The notes under the pieces were generated by a model that searched no databases, had not been told where the DNA came from, and saw only the letters and a list, made by a program, of their open reading frames with translations. Made by a program: the position numbers and the translations under genes. A stretch of 64,000 nucleotides of DNA from Microglena sp. YARC (taxonomy: Eukaryota; Chlorophyta; Chlorophyceae; Chlamydomonadales; Chlamydomonadaceae), in the NCBI GenBank assembly GCA_022414725.1, contig CM039466.1, positions 18,699,375-18,763,374 on the forward strand. Reading direction: 5' to 3'. Below are positions 19,701 through 29,473 of this stretch, one piece after another (the stretch's first letter is position 1; the number at the start of each line of letters is the position of its first letter).

Positions 19701-19847
19701 TTTATTGCTTTTATACCTTTTTGGAGCCAATTAGCAAGGCAAACAAAAAAGTTCTTTTCTATAGCGATACTTTCTTTAAAACGGGGTCAAAACTAGCGAT
19801 CGCTATACATAGCAGAAATACGAATCCCTGTGGTTTACCCCAGTTGA

Positions 19848-19975
19848 GTGAAAGCAAACAGGCTGGCCCCCTCAACCTCGTAATAAGGCGTATTATTTAT
19901 TCATTTATCCGTCACCTACGACAGGTTCCCTTAATACCACGCCCCACCAGGCGTTATCATTACTTTATTTATTTA
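19848..19975 (+). mobile_element. TATT-tailed repeat followed by a SINE 3' fragment
   Basis: 19848-19912 is the AAGCAAACAGGCTGGCCCCC family with a TATT-like tail. 19913-19965 is only the 3' end of the tRNA-derived SINE body (GGTTCCCTTAATACCACGCC then CCAGGCGTTATCATTA), followed by TTTATTTATTTA. Confidence 0.7.
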
Positions 19976-20099
19976 TCTCACCTATGTTGCATAATCCTGC
20001 AGGAGGGGGGGGGGGGTAGGGGGGTGATCAGGGGTGGAAAAAACAATTTCCGAACATGCGGTCTGCAAACTTTATTCTTGCCCCCCCCCTCGATCTCAC

Positions 20100-20298
20100 C
20101 TATGTTGTGTAATCCTGCTCTCTGGCGAGTCTGTACTTTGAGGCATGCGGTAGCTGGCAACCGGTGTGTGAGACTCATCCTCCTCAGGCAAGTCTGTACT
20201 TCGAGGTCTGCGGTAGCTGGCATGCGGCGTGTTAGACTTATCTATCTCAGGCGATGATGACCGGCTGCGGGAGCCACTGAGTGAGGCCCTCTTGCTGC
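20100..20298 (-). CDS. exon a of the modular gene
   Basis: A 199-nt exon after an excellent acceptor (TTCTTCTTTTCAG|, 20298, phase 1) and before CAACATAG|GTGAGA (20100, phase 2). It encodes SGSRSRSSSPEIDK-like Ser/Arg sequence and two 22-residue units around SNTPHASYRRPRSTD and SHTPVASYRMPQSTD, ending ...RITQH plus a split codon completed in exon b. A mini copy of its last bases with both splice borders (CCTGCAG|GATTATGCAACATAG|GTGAG) lies at about 19978-20003. Upstream exons would lie beyond 20.3 kb and I could not identify them. Confidence 0.6.
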
Positions 20299-20750
20299 CT
20301 GAAAAGAAGAAAAATATGGGGGGGGAATAAAACGATTTTTGCACGCAGGGGGGTCTAGGAAGTTGCTCGTATACCGCATGCTCAGGACCCTGAACAGTAA
20401 GCCGAAAAACAATGAGAAAAAACGAAATCGACTTATGGAGGGGGCAGATCTCAAGAGGGGAGCCGGTTTTGGAAAACATTTCGTAACTTCCTAGCCAGGC
20501 GGAATCTGATGAAGATAAGGTAACCACCGAAAGTGGCTCGAGCAGAGCTGTCAAAATCTGTGCTCGTTTCTGGTATCGAGTTAAATGTCGAGGTACAGCT
20601 CTGGAGGTGACCTCCACAGGTTCCAGGTCTCCAAGAGTGAAAGTTGGGCTAAATCAGAAATCAATATTTCCACCCCAAACTTCTTGGGTGTATAGAGGGT
20701 ACAGCCTGAGCACCATCTTCAAATTCTCAAACACCCAAAACTTGGCCCCA
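20299..20750. other. intron-like region without recognised genes
   Basis: Includes a G/A-rich tract (20318-20330). A 66-bp block at 20035-20100 (CCGAACATGCGGTCTGCAAA then CCCCCCCCCTCGA) within exon-a-adjacent sequence is dispersed and recurs at 28472-28540. Nothing else supported. Confidence 0.4.
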
Positions 20751-20751
20751 G

Positions 20752-20818
20752 TGCAAGCAAACGGGCTGGCCCCCTCAACCGCACGCCTCGTAATGAGGCG
20801 TAATATGTATGTATTCAT
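20752..20818 (+). mobile_element. TATT/GTAT-tailed dispersed repeat
   Basis: GCAAGCAAACGGGCTGGCCC then CGCCTCGTAATGAGGCGTAA with a TATGTATGTATT tail; a member of the family at 2755. Confidence 0.65.
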
Positions 20819-20849
20819 AGAAGGAGTTCATCTCCTGCTGAATGGTGGA

Positions 20850-21310
20850 CAGGGAAGGTGTACTAAGCTGCTGTTGCCCCAAGCTTATTCTCGCCACTAT
20901 TTTTCTTTTTGGTTACCGGCAGCAGCTTCTAGGTAGCTTCTTTAGCCAGCCACTGGGCTAAGCCTGAAAAGTTGCTGAATGGTAGACAGGGAGCTTGTCT
21001 GCCGTGGTCAACAGGGGTAGTGGTGAATGTTCGTTTGGTCGAGGGTTGGTATGGAACACCCTAAGTGCTCCTACTTTGCATATTGTAGGAGGGGCAACAC
21101 CATTCAAACTGAATCCTCCGGGTCGCTGGTTTGTGTCGGGAGACCCACCTTCAGGGGTGAAAGTCCTTTCACAACTAAAAAAAAAAAGGGAAGGTGTACT
21201 AAGCTGCTTTTGCCCCAAGCTTATTCTTGCCACTATTTTTCGTTTTGGTTACCGGCAGCAGCTTCTAGGTAGCTTCTGGAGCCAGCCACTGGGCTAAGCC
21301 TCAAAAGTTC
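20850..21310 (+). mobile_element. poly(A) SINE-like copy between direct duplicates
   Basis: 20975-21190 is the best-preserved poly(A) SINE-like copy, ending TCCTTTCACAACT and A12. It lies between two ~120-bp direct copies (20850-20970 and 21187-21310) of a segment with AGGTGTACTAAGCTGCT, TACCGGCAGCAGCTTCTAGG and CCAGCCACTGGGCTAAGCC. Confidence 0.7.
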
Positions 21311-21464
21311 AGCAGCGCTAGAAAGCTGATTACGTCAGTTTCAAGGTGCTATAGGTTTTTATTTTTTTCTTCAGATTAACCAGTCAGGGGAGCTGCCTAG
21401 AAGCTGCTGCTGGTAGCCGAAAAGAAGACCAGAGAATCTCGCACCGTGGACCTGGGCGGCTGAT

Positions 21465-22089
21465 TGCATGCCTTTGGCAAAGCTGTGCAGAACGCCATCA
21501 ACCTGATGATTGGAGAGAAAAGGAGCATTTCAAGTGGGGAGGTAGGTAGGTGGGGTGAGGACGGGTGGGTAGAGGTGAGGTGAGGTGAGGTAAGGGGAGG
21601 TAGGTAGGTTGGGTGGGGTGATGTGGGGTGGGGTGAGGTTGGGTGGGGTGAGGTCAGGTGGGGTGAGGTGGGGTGGGCGGTATCTGATGGGTGGAGTGAG
21701 GTTGGGTGGGGTGAGGTGGGGTGGGGTGCAGTGAGGTAGGGTGGGGTGAGGTGGGGTAGGGTGGTTGCATGCCTTTGGAAAAGCTATGCAGAACGCCATC
21801 AACCTGATGATTGGAGAGAAAAGGAGCATTTCAAGTGGGGAGGTAGGTAGGTGGGGTGAGGACGGGTGGGTAGAGGTGAGGTGAGGTGAGGTAAGGGGAG
21901 GTGGTAGGTTGGGTGGGGTGATGTGGGGTGGGGTGAGGTTGGGTGGGGTGAGGTTGGGTGGGGTGATGTGGGGTGGGGCGAGATGGGGTAGGGCGAGGTG
22001 GGGTAGGGTGGTTGCATGCCTTTGTAAAAGATGTGCAGAACGCCATCAATCTAATGATTATAGGGAATAGGAGCATTTCAAGTGAGGAG
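21465..22089 (+). repeat. exon-containing 300-bp tandem repeat
   Basis: A plus-strand exon-like segment, LHAFGKAVQNAINLMIGEKR then SISSGE, ends at GTGGGGAG|GTAGGT (21542). It recurs at 21765-21842 (exactly 300 bp later) and, diverged, at 22012-22089. The rest of each unit is GAGGTGGGGTGGGG minisatellite. The exon end is in phase 0, like the entry of the exon at 26625, so both could belong to one gene. No clear acceptor was found. Confidence 0.6.
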
Positions 22090-22560
22090 GTAGGTAGGTG
22101 GGGTGAGGTGGGGTGGGTAGAGGTGAGGAGAGGTGAGGTGAGGTAAAGGTAGGTAGGCAGGTAGGTGAGGTGGGGTGAGGTGGGGTGTGAGGGATCTCAT
22201 TGGTGGGTTGAGGTGGGTTGAGGTGGGTGGGGTGGGGTGGGGTGAGTTGAGGTGGGCTGGATTGAGGTTGGGTTGGGTTGGGTTGGGTGGGGTGGGGTGG
22301 GGTGGGGTTGGGTGGGGTTGGGTGGGGTTGGGTGGGGTTGGGTGGGTTGGGTGGGGTGATGTGGGCTGGTTTGAGGTGGGGTGGGGTTAAGTGGGCTGGG
22401 GTGGGGTGGGTTGAGGTGGGCTGGGTTGAGGTGGGGTGGCGTGAGATGGGGTGGCGTGAGATGTGGTGGGTCGAGATGGAGTGGGGTGGGAGGGATGGAA
22501 TGGGTGGGGTTGTGTGTGTTTGTGTGTGTGGGTGTACGTTTGGGGGGGCAGGTGGATGAA
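22090..22560. repeat. GGGTGGGGTGAGGT minisatellite
   Basis: Simple G/T-rich tandem units, ending in a TGTGTTTGTGTGTGTGGG stretch. Complementary open frames (PTPPHPT...) are artefacts. Confidence 0.9.
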
Positions 22561-23560
22561 TGGTTAAGTGGCGAATCTAGTTGACTAGGGGATATACCAT
22601 AAAACATGACTGCAACCCATGACCACTTTGTGTGAACGCCCTCCATGGCTCTGAGCAGTGACAGCATATCATGATATGGCAGTTTCAGAATTTGTTATGT
22701 AGTACTCACTGTATCTTGTTTAGGCTATATGTAGCAGCTTCTAGGCAGCTCCTTTTACCCACCCTTGGGCCCAACCTGAAGCTAGCTAGTGCGTCTGAAA
22801 GCTGATATGACAGGCATTCAAATGGAGCTGAAAGATTGGGGATTGCCCCAGTGACTGGCTAACGGAGCTGGTGTGAAGCTGCCATGAGAAGCCCAAAATT
22901 GAAACAGTGAGGATTCACACTAACCTAGCAGAACCAACACCTGTGAGACCCTTTCCCTTCTGCACCCAGACGCTCGAAGGTATATTGCTTCCTAAGCCTG
23001 TTTGACTTGGACATGTCTTGAAACTGTCTGCACAAATGTGATGACATTTTGTCCTGGGGAGTGTGGTTTGGAGGTGTTTTTTATGCCCATGTTTAATCCT
23101 ATGAGCAGCCTGGAGGCTAGTGTACCTTGCAACCAATCTAAGACCACCACTACACATTTTTTAGATGCAATCTTTTCAGTCTAGAACTCTGTAGCCAAGT
23201 TGTTCTGGTGACATCGGTTGAATACCTGCTCCCGCGCTCGCGCTCTTGAAGAGATTCTCGACTCCCGTTGTCGCCAGAATCGATGCTGTCTAATCCGATT
23301 CTCTGGAGAGGACATGAGCAGGTCTGCGTCAGTAGCTCGAAATGACAGATGCGCCTTGCTCGAGGACAGCTACTGTCCCCGGATAGCTCGGAATCACTTT
23401 TCGTCTGCTGATTTAAATGGCCAGCAAGCTATGCCCTCCTTATTGTGACCGCTGGTAATGAGAACATATGCACTGCAAGAGACTGTCTGGCGACAGGTCT
23501 GATAGCTCGTGGAAAGCGAGAATCATGCCGTGAAAACGCTGTGGCTACTTCATCATTTCA
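22561..23560. other. low-repeat island, no confident gene
   Basis: Mixed-composition sequence, unusual here for lacking tandem repeats. A plus-strand frame at 23218-23448 has no recognisable domain. A fragment near 22727-22790 (CAGCTTCTAGGCAGCTCC) resembles the duplicated segment at 20.9 and 21.2 kb. Confidence 0.4.
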
Positions 23561-23561
23561 G

Positions 23562-23638
23562 TAACGAGCTTGGGGATGACGTGTGGTTAGAGCCTACTGA
23601 GTGGGATGGCATGCGATGCGATACGTTCGGCTGCGCAG
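23562..23638 (+). CDS. candidate small exon
   Basis: A 77-nt segment bounded by TCATCATTTCAG| and GGCTGCGCAG|GTGAGC. The open frame reads NELGDDVWLEPTEWDGMRCD then TFGCAG. Both borders fit consensus well. Entry phase 2, exit phase 1. Function unknown, and linkage to exons at 21465 or 26625 is only positional. Confidence 0.35.
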
Positions 23639-23932
23639 GTGAGCACAAATTCATATCTCCATCCAGGAGATCCCATATTGCCTCCATCTCCAACTATTTA
23701 CATGTTGCATCGGTTGTACGTACCACGTGGACCCTTCGCCTTCATCGCGTCCCTGTGCGGATATGCGTCGGACCTACAGATCATCATCAGCGCACGCTCC
23801 TCGGATCCTCTCAATTCCCTTGTCTGTTGATTCGCCTGCATCCATACAATTAGCGTATCCTGTTTTCACGTAAGTCGACTTGGACACGCGAACAGAATAT
23901 ACCCGCCCCTTTCGTGCCCCCTCGTCCATCCG

Positions 23933-24206
23933 CTATCCTCCGCCTGCTCTGATAATGCACCGATTGAAGGCCTCAGGATTCCGACCTATCAAAGACTTAG
24001 GCCATTTAAACGCCGCGTTTCCAATTGCATGTAATCGGGGAGCATCGTGCATTCCATCGGCATGGCGCTCATCCCCAGAGACTTCCAACGTAGCTAGCAG
24101 CGTGATGTCAGCGGCAACCAGCATAGCATTAGCCGTTACATTCATGGTAGCACCAATTTCGATGGTCATCGCCCCACCAGCCATGGCTACTCTTCGAAGT
24201 TCCCAG
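23933..24206 (+). CDS. candidate exon or ORF, strand uncertain
   Basis: On the plus strand a frame ends TCCCAG|GTAATG at 24206 in phase 0 (compatible with the exon at 26625) and includes a hydrophobic stretch (ALAVTFMVAPISMVIAPPAM) that could be a membrane segment. On the minus strand 24184-23933 is also open and starts MAGGAMTIEIGATMNVTANA, with an alternating pattern reminiscent of a beta-helix. I cannot decide between them. Confidence 0.25.
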
Positions 24207-24444
24207 GTAATGCTAGCTGCAAGGCAGACTGTAGCATAGCTACAACATGAATTCTAACTACTAGCTACATGACACCCTGTTCCACACACCTTTCACGAAG
24301 GGTTGCACAGACACAACAATGACCATGACAACATGACAGCATGGCACATGGCTGGAATGGCATGCCTCCAGGAAAGAGGCATGTGAACACTGCGTGCTAC
24401 TGCGTGTCCTATAATTAGGCTACCTAGAAGCTAACCATGAAATA

Positions 24445-26115
24445 GTGGGTGGATCCATCAACGCATGGGTGGGTGGATTCATCAACGCATGCATGGGTGT
24501 ATGGATGGATGCATGTGTGCATGATCAAGCAAAGAAACTAAAAAATGCGTGGCTGCATGTGGATGGATGGCTGCATGGGTGCATGGTCAAGCCCAGAAAC
24601 AAGCAAATGGATAGATGCATGTGGGTGGATGGATGGATGGATGCATGTGTGCATGATTAAGCAAAGGAACACACAAATGGGTGGCTGCATGTGGATGGAT
24701 GCATGGGTGGGTGGGTGGATGTATGCATGTGTGCATGGTCAAGCAAAGGAACAAAAGAATAGGTGGCTGCATGTGGGTGGGTGGATGGATGGATGTGTGC
24801 ATATTCAAGCCAACAAACACACAAATGGGTGGCTGCATGTGGATGTATGGATGCATGGTTGGATGGATGGATGCATGTGTGCATTGTCAAGCCAAGAAAC
24901 AAAGGATTGGATGGATGCATGTAGATGGATGGATGGATGGATGCATGTGTGGGTGGATGGATGGATGTGTGCATGGTCAAGCAAAGAAACAAACAAATGG
25001 GTGGCTGCATGTGGATGGATGGGTGGATGAATGTATGTGTGCATGGTTAAGCAAAGAAACAAACTAACAAATGGGTGGCTGCATGTGGGTGGATGGATGC
25101 ATGGGTGGGTGCGTGGATGTATGCATGAGTGCATGGTCAAGCAAAGAAACAAACAAATGGATGGATGCATGTGTGCATGGTTAAGCAAAGGAACACACAA
25201 ACGGGTGGCCGCATGGGTGTATGGATGGATGCATGTGTGCATGGTCAAGCAAAGGAACAAACAAATGGGGTGGCTGCATGTGGATGGATGGATGGATGGA
25301 TGGATGGATGGATGCATGTGTGCAATGTTAACCAAAGGAACACACAAACAGGTGGCTGCATGTGGACGGATGCATGGTCAAGCAAAGAAACACACAAATA
25401 TGTGGCTGCATGTGTATGGGTTCATGGATGCGTGGATACATGGTCAAGCGAAGGAACAAGCAATTAGGTGTCTGCACGTGGATGCATAGATGCATGGTCA
25501 AGCAAAGGAACACAAGTAGGTGGCTGCATGTAGATGGATGGATGGATGGATGGCTACATGAGTGGGTGGATGGATGGATGGGTGGGTGGGTGGATGGATG
25601 CATGATCATGTAAAGGAACACGCACACGGGTGGCTGCATGTGAATGGATGGTCTAGCAAAGGAAAATACAAGTGGGTGGCTGCATGTGTATGGATGGATG
25701 GATGCTCAAGCAAAGGAACCCACAAATGGGTGGCTGCCTGTGTATGGATGGATGGATGCATGTGTGCATAGTCAAGCAAAGAAACAAACAAATGGGTGGC
25801 TGCATGTGTGTGAATGGATGAATGCATGGTCAAGCAAAGGAACGCACAAATAGGTGGCTGCATGTGGATGGATGGATGGATGCATGAGTGCATGTCTAGC
25901 CAAAAAACAAACACATGGATGGTTACATGGTCAAGCAAAGGAATGACATTAGGGTAGCTGCATGTGGAGGGATGCATAGTCGAGCAAAGAAACAAACAAT
26001 AGGTGGCTGCATGTAGATGAATGGATGCATGGGCGGGTGGATGGATGGATGTGGATGCATGAGTGCATGGTGAAGCCAAGAAACAAACAAATGGATGGAT
26101 GCACATGGATGAATG
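24445..26115. repeat. ~100-bp-class minisatellite, GGTCAAGCAAAG units
   Basis: Variable-length tandem units containing GCATGGTCAAGCAAAGGAAC, ACACAAATGGGTGGCTGCAT and runs of GGATGGATGGATG. It occupies the presumed intron upstream of the exon at 26625. Frames on both strands (GWMDGWMHV, HPSIHP) are low-complexity artefacts. Confidence 0.95.
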
Positions 26116-26495
26116 CATGATTTAAACAGGCTTGTACGCACACTTTGCCTGTACCCAACTACCCACCAGGAAGCTGCCTAGACATATGCAGAGCTGTCAG
26201 GGAAGGGGAAGCTAAATGAAATGGGTGGCTGCATGTGGATGCATGGATTCATGTGTGCATATTCAAGCCAAGAAACGTACAAATGGATGGCTGCTTGTGG
26301 ATGGATGGATGCATAGATGGATGGATGGATGCATGTGTGCATGGTCAAGCAAAGGAACAAACAAATGGGTGGCTGCATGTGGATGGATGGATGATTTAAA
26401 CAGGCTTGTATGCAGGCTTTGCCTGTACCCACCAGGAAGCTGCCCAGGCATATGCAGAGCTGTCAGGGAAGGGAAAACTAAATGAAATGGGGGGC
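26115..26495 (+). pseudogene. two partial copies of exon 26625 with acceptor
   Basis: At about 26120-26220 and 26395-26490 the sequence GATTTAAACAGGCTTGTATG ... CCCACCAG|GAAGCTGCC repeats the acceptor and first ~45 nt of the exon at 26625, ending in AAACTAAATGAAATGG before the minisatellite resumes. The first copy has GAAGCTGCCTAGACA, an in-frame TAG. They look like tandem duplication products caught in the array. Confidence 0.75.
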
Positions 26496-26624
26496 TGCAT
26501 GTGGATGGATGGATGCATGTGTGCGTACGGTATTCAAGCCAAGAAACATACAAATGGATGGATGCAAATGGATGAATGCATGATTTAAACAGTCTTGTAT
26601 GCACGATTTTCCCATACCCACCAG

Positions 26625-26861
26625 GAAGCTGCCCAGGCATATGCAGAGCAATCAGGGAAGGGAAAACTAAAGAGCCAAAAGGCACTTGACGACATCCGCT
26701 TGAAAAACGGCTTCAAGCGGATCGCTGATGGGCGCGTGATGCTGAGGGGAGAGAACGGAGACTGGTACAGCCTGCGATTGGATTTGGAGATCCCTGGTGT
26801 CATGCTGTTGAGAGATCCCAAGGGAATGATATACGCCCTTCAGAGTGGGACACTCCGACAG
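26625..26861 (+). CDS. exon of unknown plus-strand gene (LEIPGVMLLRDPKG)
   Basis: A 237-nt exon (79 codons) between TTTTCCCATACCCACCAG| and CTCCGACAG|GTACTT, phase 0 at both ends. It encodes EAAQAYAEQSGKGK, then DDIRLKNGFKRIADGRVMLR, then DWYSLRLDLEIPGVMLLRDP and KGMIYALQSGTLRQ. The next exon (29336) also starts in phase 0. The ends of the two exons (RDPKGMIYALQSGTLRQ and TDDEGNELGLQMDALDFRQ) look like two copies of a beta-hairpin-type unit with a conserved Asp-Gly turn. No known family recognised. The upstream intron is full of repeats and contains partial copies of this exon's start. Confidence 0.7.
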
Positions 26862-27500
26862 GTACTTGTATGCTTTATAAATACATATGGACATATGGTA
26901 CTTCAATGGTGCTTATATGTCAGGGATCTTTTTTTCAAATGAAAAAGAGGAAATCTTATTCCTTTTTATTCCCCCCCCCCCCCCCCCCCACCTATTTCCT
27001 ACCAAAACAGGATCCGTATTCCGTTTTTGGTAGATTTGGGTCATTTTTAGTCATTTTCAGTAAAAAAAACAAAAACAAAAAAACGTTTCTTACTCCGGCA
27101 ATTTTTTACCAAAACGGGGTCTCGTATTCCAATCGGAATGTATTCCGGAAAATATATCCCTGTTATATGTCTCACATAGACACAGGGTACTTCAATGTCA
27201 CTCAAATGCCTCATATTCAAATGCCCCCATACAGTCATCACATAAATGCCTCATACAGCAATCATATAACTGCCCCATATAATCATTATGTAAATGCCTC
27301 ATACACTCATCATATAAATGCCCATATAATCATTATGCAAATGCCTCATACACTCATCAAATAAATGCCTCATGCAGTCATCATATAAATGCCTCGAATG
27401 ATATAAAGGGCTGGCCCCCTTAACCTCGCGCCTTGTAATATGGCATACTATTTATTTATTTTAAGGGAAAACGGGTCTCTCACATTTTGTCATTTTCATT
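26862..27500. repeat. intron: poly-C, 20-bp repeats, TATT-tailed repeat
   Basis: A C20 run at about 26970-26989, two ACCAAAACGGGGTC-like segments, a ~20-bp repeat (TAAATGCCTCATACA(G/C)TCAT) at 27225-27400, and at 27407-27470 a plus-strand TATT-tailed dispersed repeat. No gene. Confidence 0.75.
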
Positions 27501-27516
27501 TCTTTCTCCTCTAAAT

Positions 27517-27716
27517 AGGATCAACAACATTTAGATCCTATAAACAGGATCAACAATTAAATCCTATAAACAGGATCAACAATTAAATCCTATAAACAGG
27601 ATCAACAATTAAATCCTATAAAAAGGATCAACAATTAAATCCTATAAACAGTATCAACAATTAAATCCTATAAACAGGATCAACAATTAAATCCTATATG
27701 GGGGGGGGGGGGGGGG
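27517..27716. repeat. 26-bp tandem repeat, seven units, then G17
   Basis: GGATCAACAATTAAATCCTA followed by TAAACA; intronic. It ends in a run of about 17 G. Confidence 0.95.
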
Positions 27717-28052
27717 GTCCGACCGTTTTCCCAATTTTATTTGTACGTCGTGTAACTTTCTTGCCAGTGCGAATTTTTTGAGCGTGACGTACACATTGAG
27801 AAGGTCTCGACGAGAGGAGTACAAATCTGAAGTCGTTAGTTACTGACACCAAGGTGTCATTGGTGAATCTCCTGGAAGGTACATCCAGGCTGGACACCAG
27901 GCTGGACGTCACCCAGACCTTCGCGTCCAGCTTGGACGAGCGGCAGTTGGGCGGAAAAAGGCGCGCGCGCAACGCGTTCTGAATTCCGGTCCCCTACCGT
28001 ACGAAGTTCCTAAAGCAGCCTGGGGGTCGAGCACTCGACGCCCCCCCCCCCC

Positions 28053-28087
<35 letters not shown>

Positions 28088-28470
28088 CACACACCTTCCC
28101 CCCCCTCCCCCCCACCCCACCCCAAACACACACACCACCCGAGCGACCATCAAGCTCCAGAATACAAGTTGAGTAGATCAAGCCATGATAATGATGATGA
28201 TAAAGATAAAGACAGATAAATAACGCCTTCAGTCGATTTTCGTGATCTCCTCCTAGGGCGCGGACGACTGCTGAGCGCCCAAGAAAGTTGTAAAAATACT
28301 ACAATCTAAATAACTTTGTCCAAACTTGATATTTATAATTTTTTGTTGTATGGTTGGAAAGGCCTTGCCGAGATGATGCTCATGGACCCCCCTTTCACTA
28401 TGTAATACTGTCTGGGTGTCTAGATATGAGGTCTCAAAGAGGGGGAGGGGGGGGGGGGGGGGGTCCCTGG
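27717..28470. other. intron sequence with C/CA tracts and G tract
   Basis: A low-repeat part (27720-28030) with a minus-strand frame of unknown meaning, then C and (CA)n tracts at 28040-28130, then low-complexity AT-rich DNA and a G run at about 28447-28463. No gene supported. Confidence 0.5.
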
Positions 28471-28471
28471 G

Positions 28472-28625
28472 GGTCAAAATAACAACTTCCGAACGTGCGG
28501 TCAGCCAACTTTATTCCTGCCCCCCCCTCGAATCTGACTTATTTAATTATAAATGTGTATAATAGTCAAATCTGACTAATTTCATTTCAAATGTATATAA
28601 TAGTCAAATCTGACTAATATTATTC
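28472..28625. repeat. dispersed block and AAATCTGACTAAT repeats
   Basis: 28472-28540 matches 20035-20100 (CCGAACGTGCGGTCAGCCAA then TGCCCCCCCCTCGA). 28530-28620 has three copies of CAAATCTGACTAATTTCATT-like units. Confidence 0.7.
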
Positions 28626-28699
28626 CGATGGTTTACGCCAAGTGTAGCCAAACTTAACACCGAAAGCTGCATTCTGCTTATCTTTATTAGAGCATCGCT

Positions 28700-29275
28700 C
28701 TGCAAAAAAGTAAATATCTGTATCCTCATCTTCATCCTCATTGAACAAAGCATGCTCATGAACATTGCATCCTCATCCTCGTCCTCATCTTCATACTCAT
28801 TGAACAAAGCATCCTCGTCTCCATCCTCATCGTCATGAACAAAGCATGCGCATGCTCATGAACTAAGCGTGCTCATCCTCTTGCTCGTCCTCATCTTCAT
28901 ACTCATTGAACAAAGCATCCTCGTCTCCATCCTCATCATCATGAACAAAGCATGCGCATGCTCATGAACTAAGCATCCTCGTCCTCATCCTCAATTCCTC
29001 ATGGCCAAAGCATCCTCGTCCTCATCCTCATTAACAAAGCATCCTCGTCCCCATCCTCATCATCATGAACAAAGCATGCGCATGCTCATGAACTAAGCAT
29101 CCTCGACCAAAGCATCCTCGACCTCATCCTCATTAACAAAGCTTCCTTGGCCTCATCGTCATGAACAAAGCATGCGCACGCTCATGAACTAAGCATCCTC
29201 GACCAAAGCATCCTCGACCTCATCCTCATTAACAAAGCTTCCTTGGCCTCATCGTCATGAACAAAGCATGCGCAT
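28700..29275. repeat. CATCCTCGTCCTCAT minisatellite
   Basis: Units made of CATCCTCGTCCTCATCCTCA, TGAACAAAGCATGCGCATGC and TCATGAACTAAG. Intronic. Confidence 0.9.
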
Positions 29276-29335
29276 GCAATTATACTTTGTTCAATACTGA
29301 TTCTCCCTCACATCTGTGCACACCTTATTCTGCAG

Positions 29336-29473
29336 GTTGACTTGGCGGATGACTTCATAATAACGTTATTGTTCTCTGATGGGGAGTGGGAGGAAAGCAA
29401 GTTACCACTCCTCTTTACAGATGATGAGGGAAATGAGCTAGGATTGCAAATGGACGCGTTGGATTTCCGACAG
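29336..29473 (+). CDS. following exon of the unknown gene (LFTDDEGNELGLQ)
   Basis: A 138-nt exon (46 codons) between CACACCTTATTCTGCAG| and TTTCCGACAG|GTAGGA, phase 0 at both ends and so in frame with exon 26625. It encodes VDLADDFIITLLFSDGEWEE, then SKLPLLFTDDEGNELGLQMD and ALDFRQ. Its second half is repeated four times downstream in decayed form. The next functional exon was not found. Confidence 0.7.

Noticed and set aside
24445..26115. Cys/Trp-rich frames (GWMDGWMHV) as a secreted protein
   Set aside because: Both strands and several frames are open across the array; no start or splice support, and the array behaves as an intron minisatellite.
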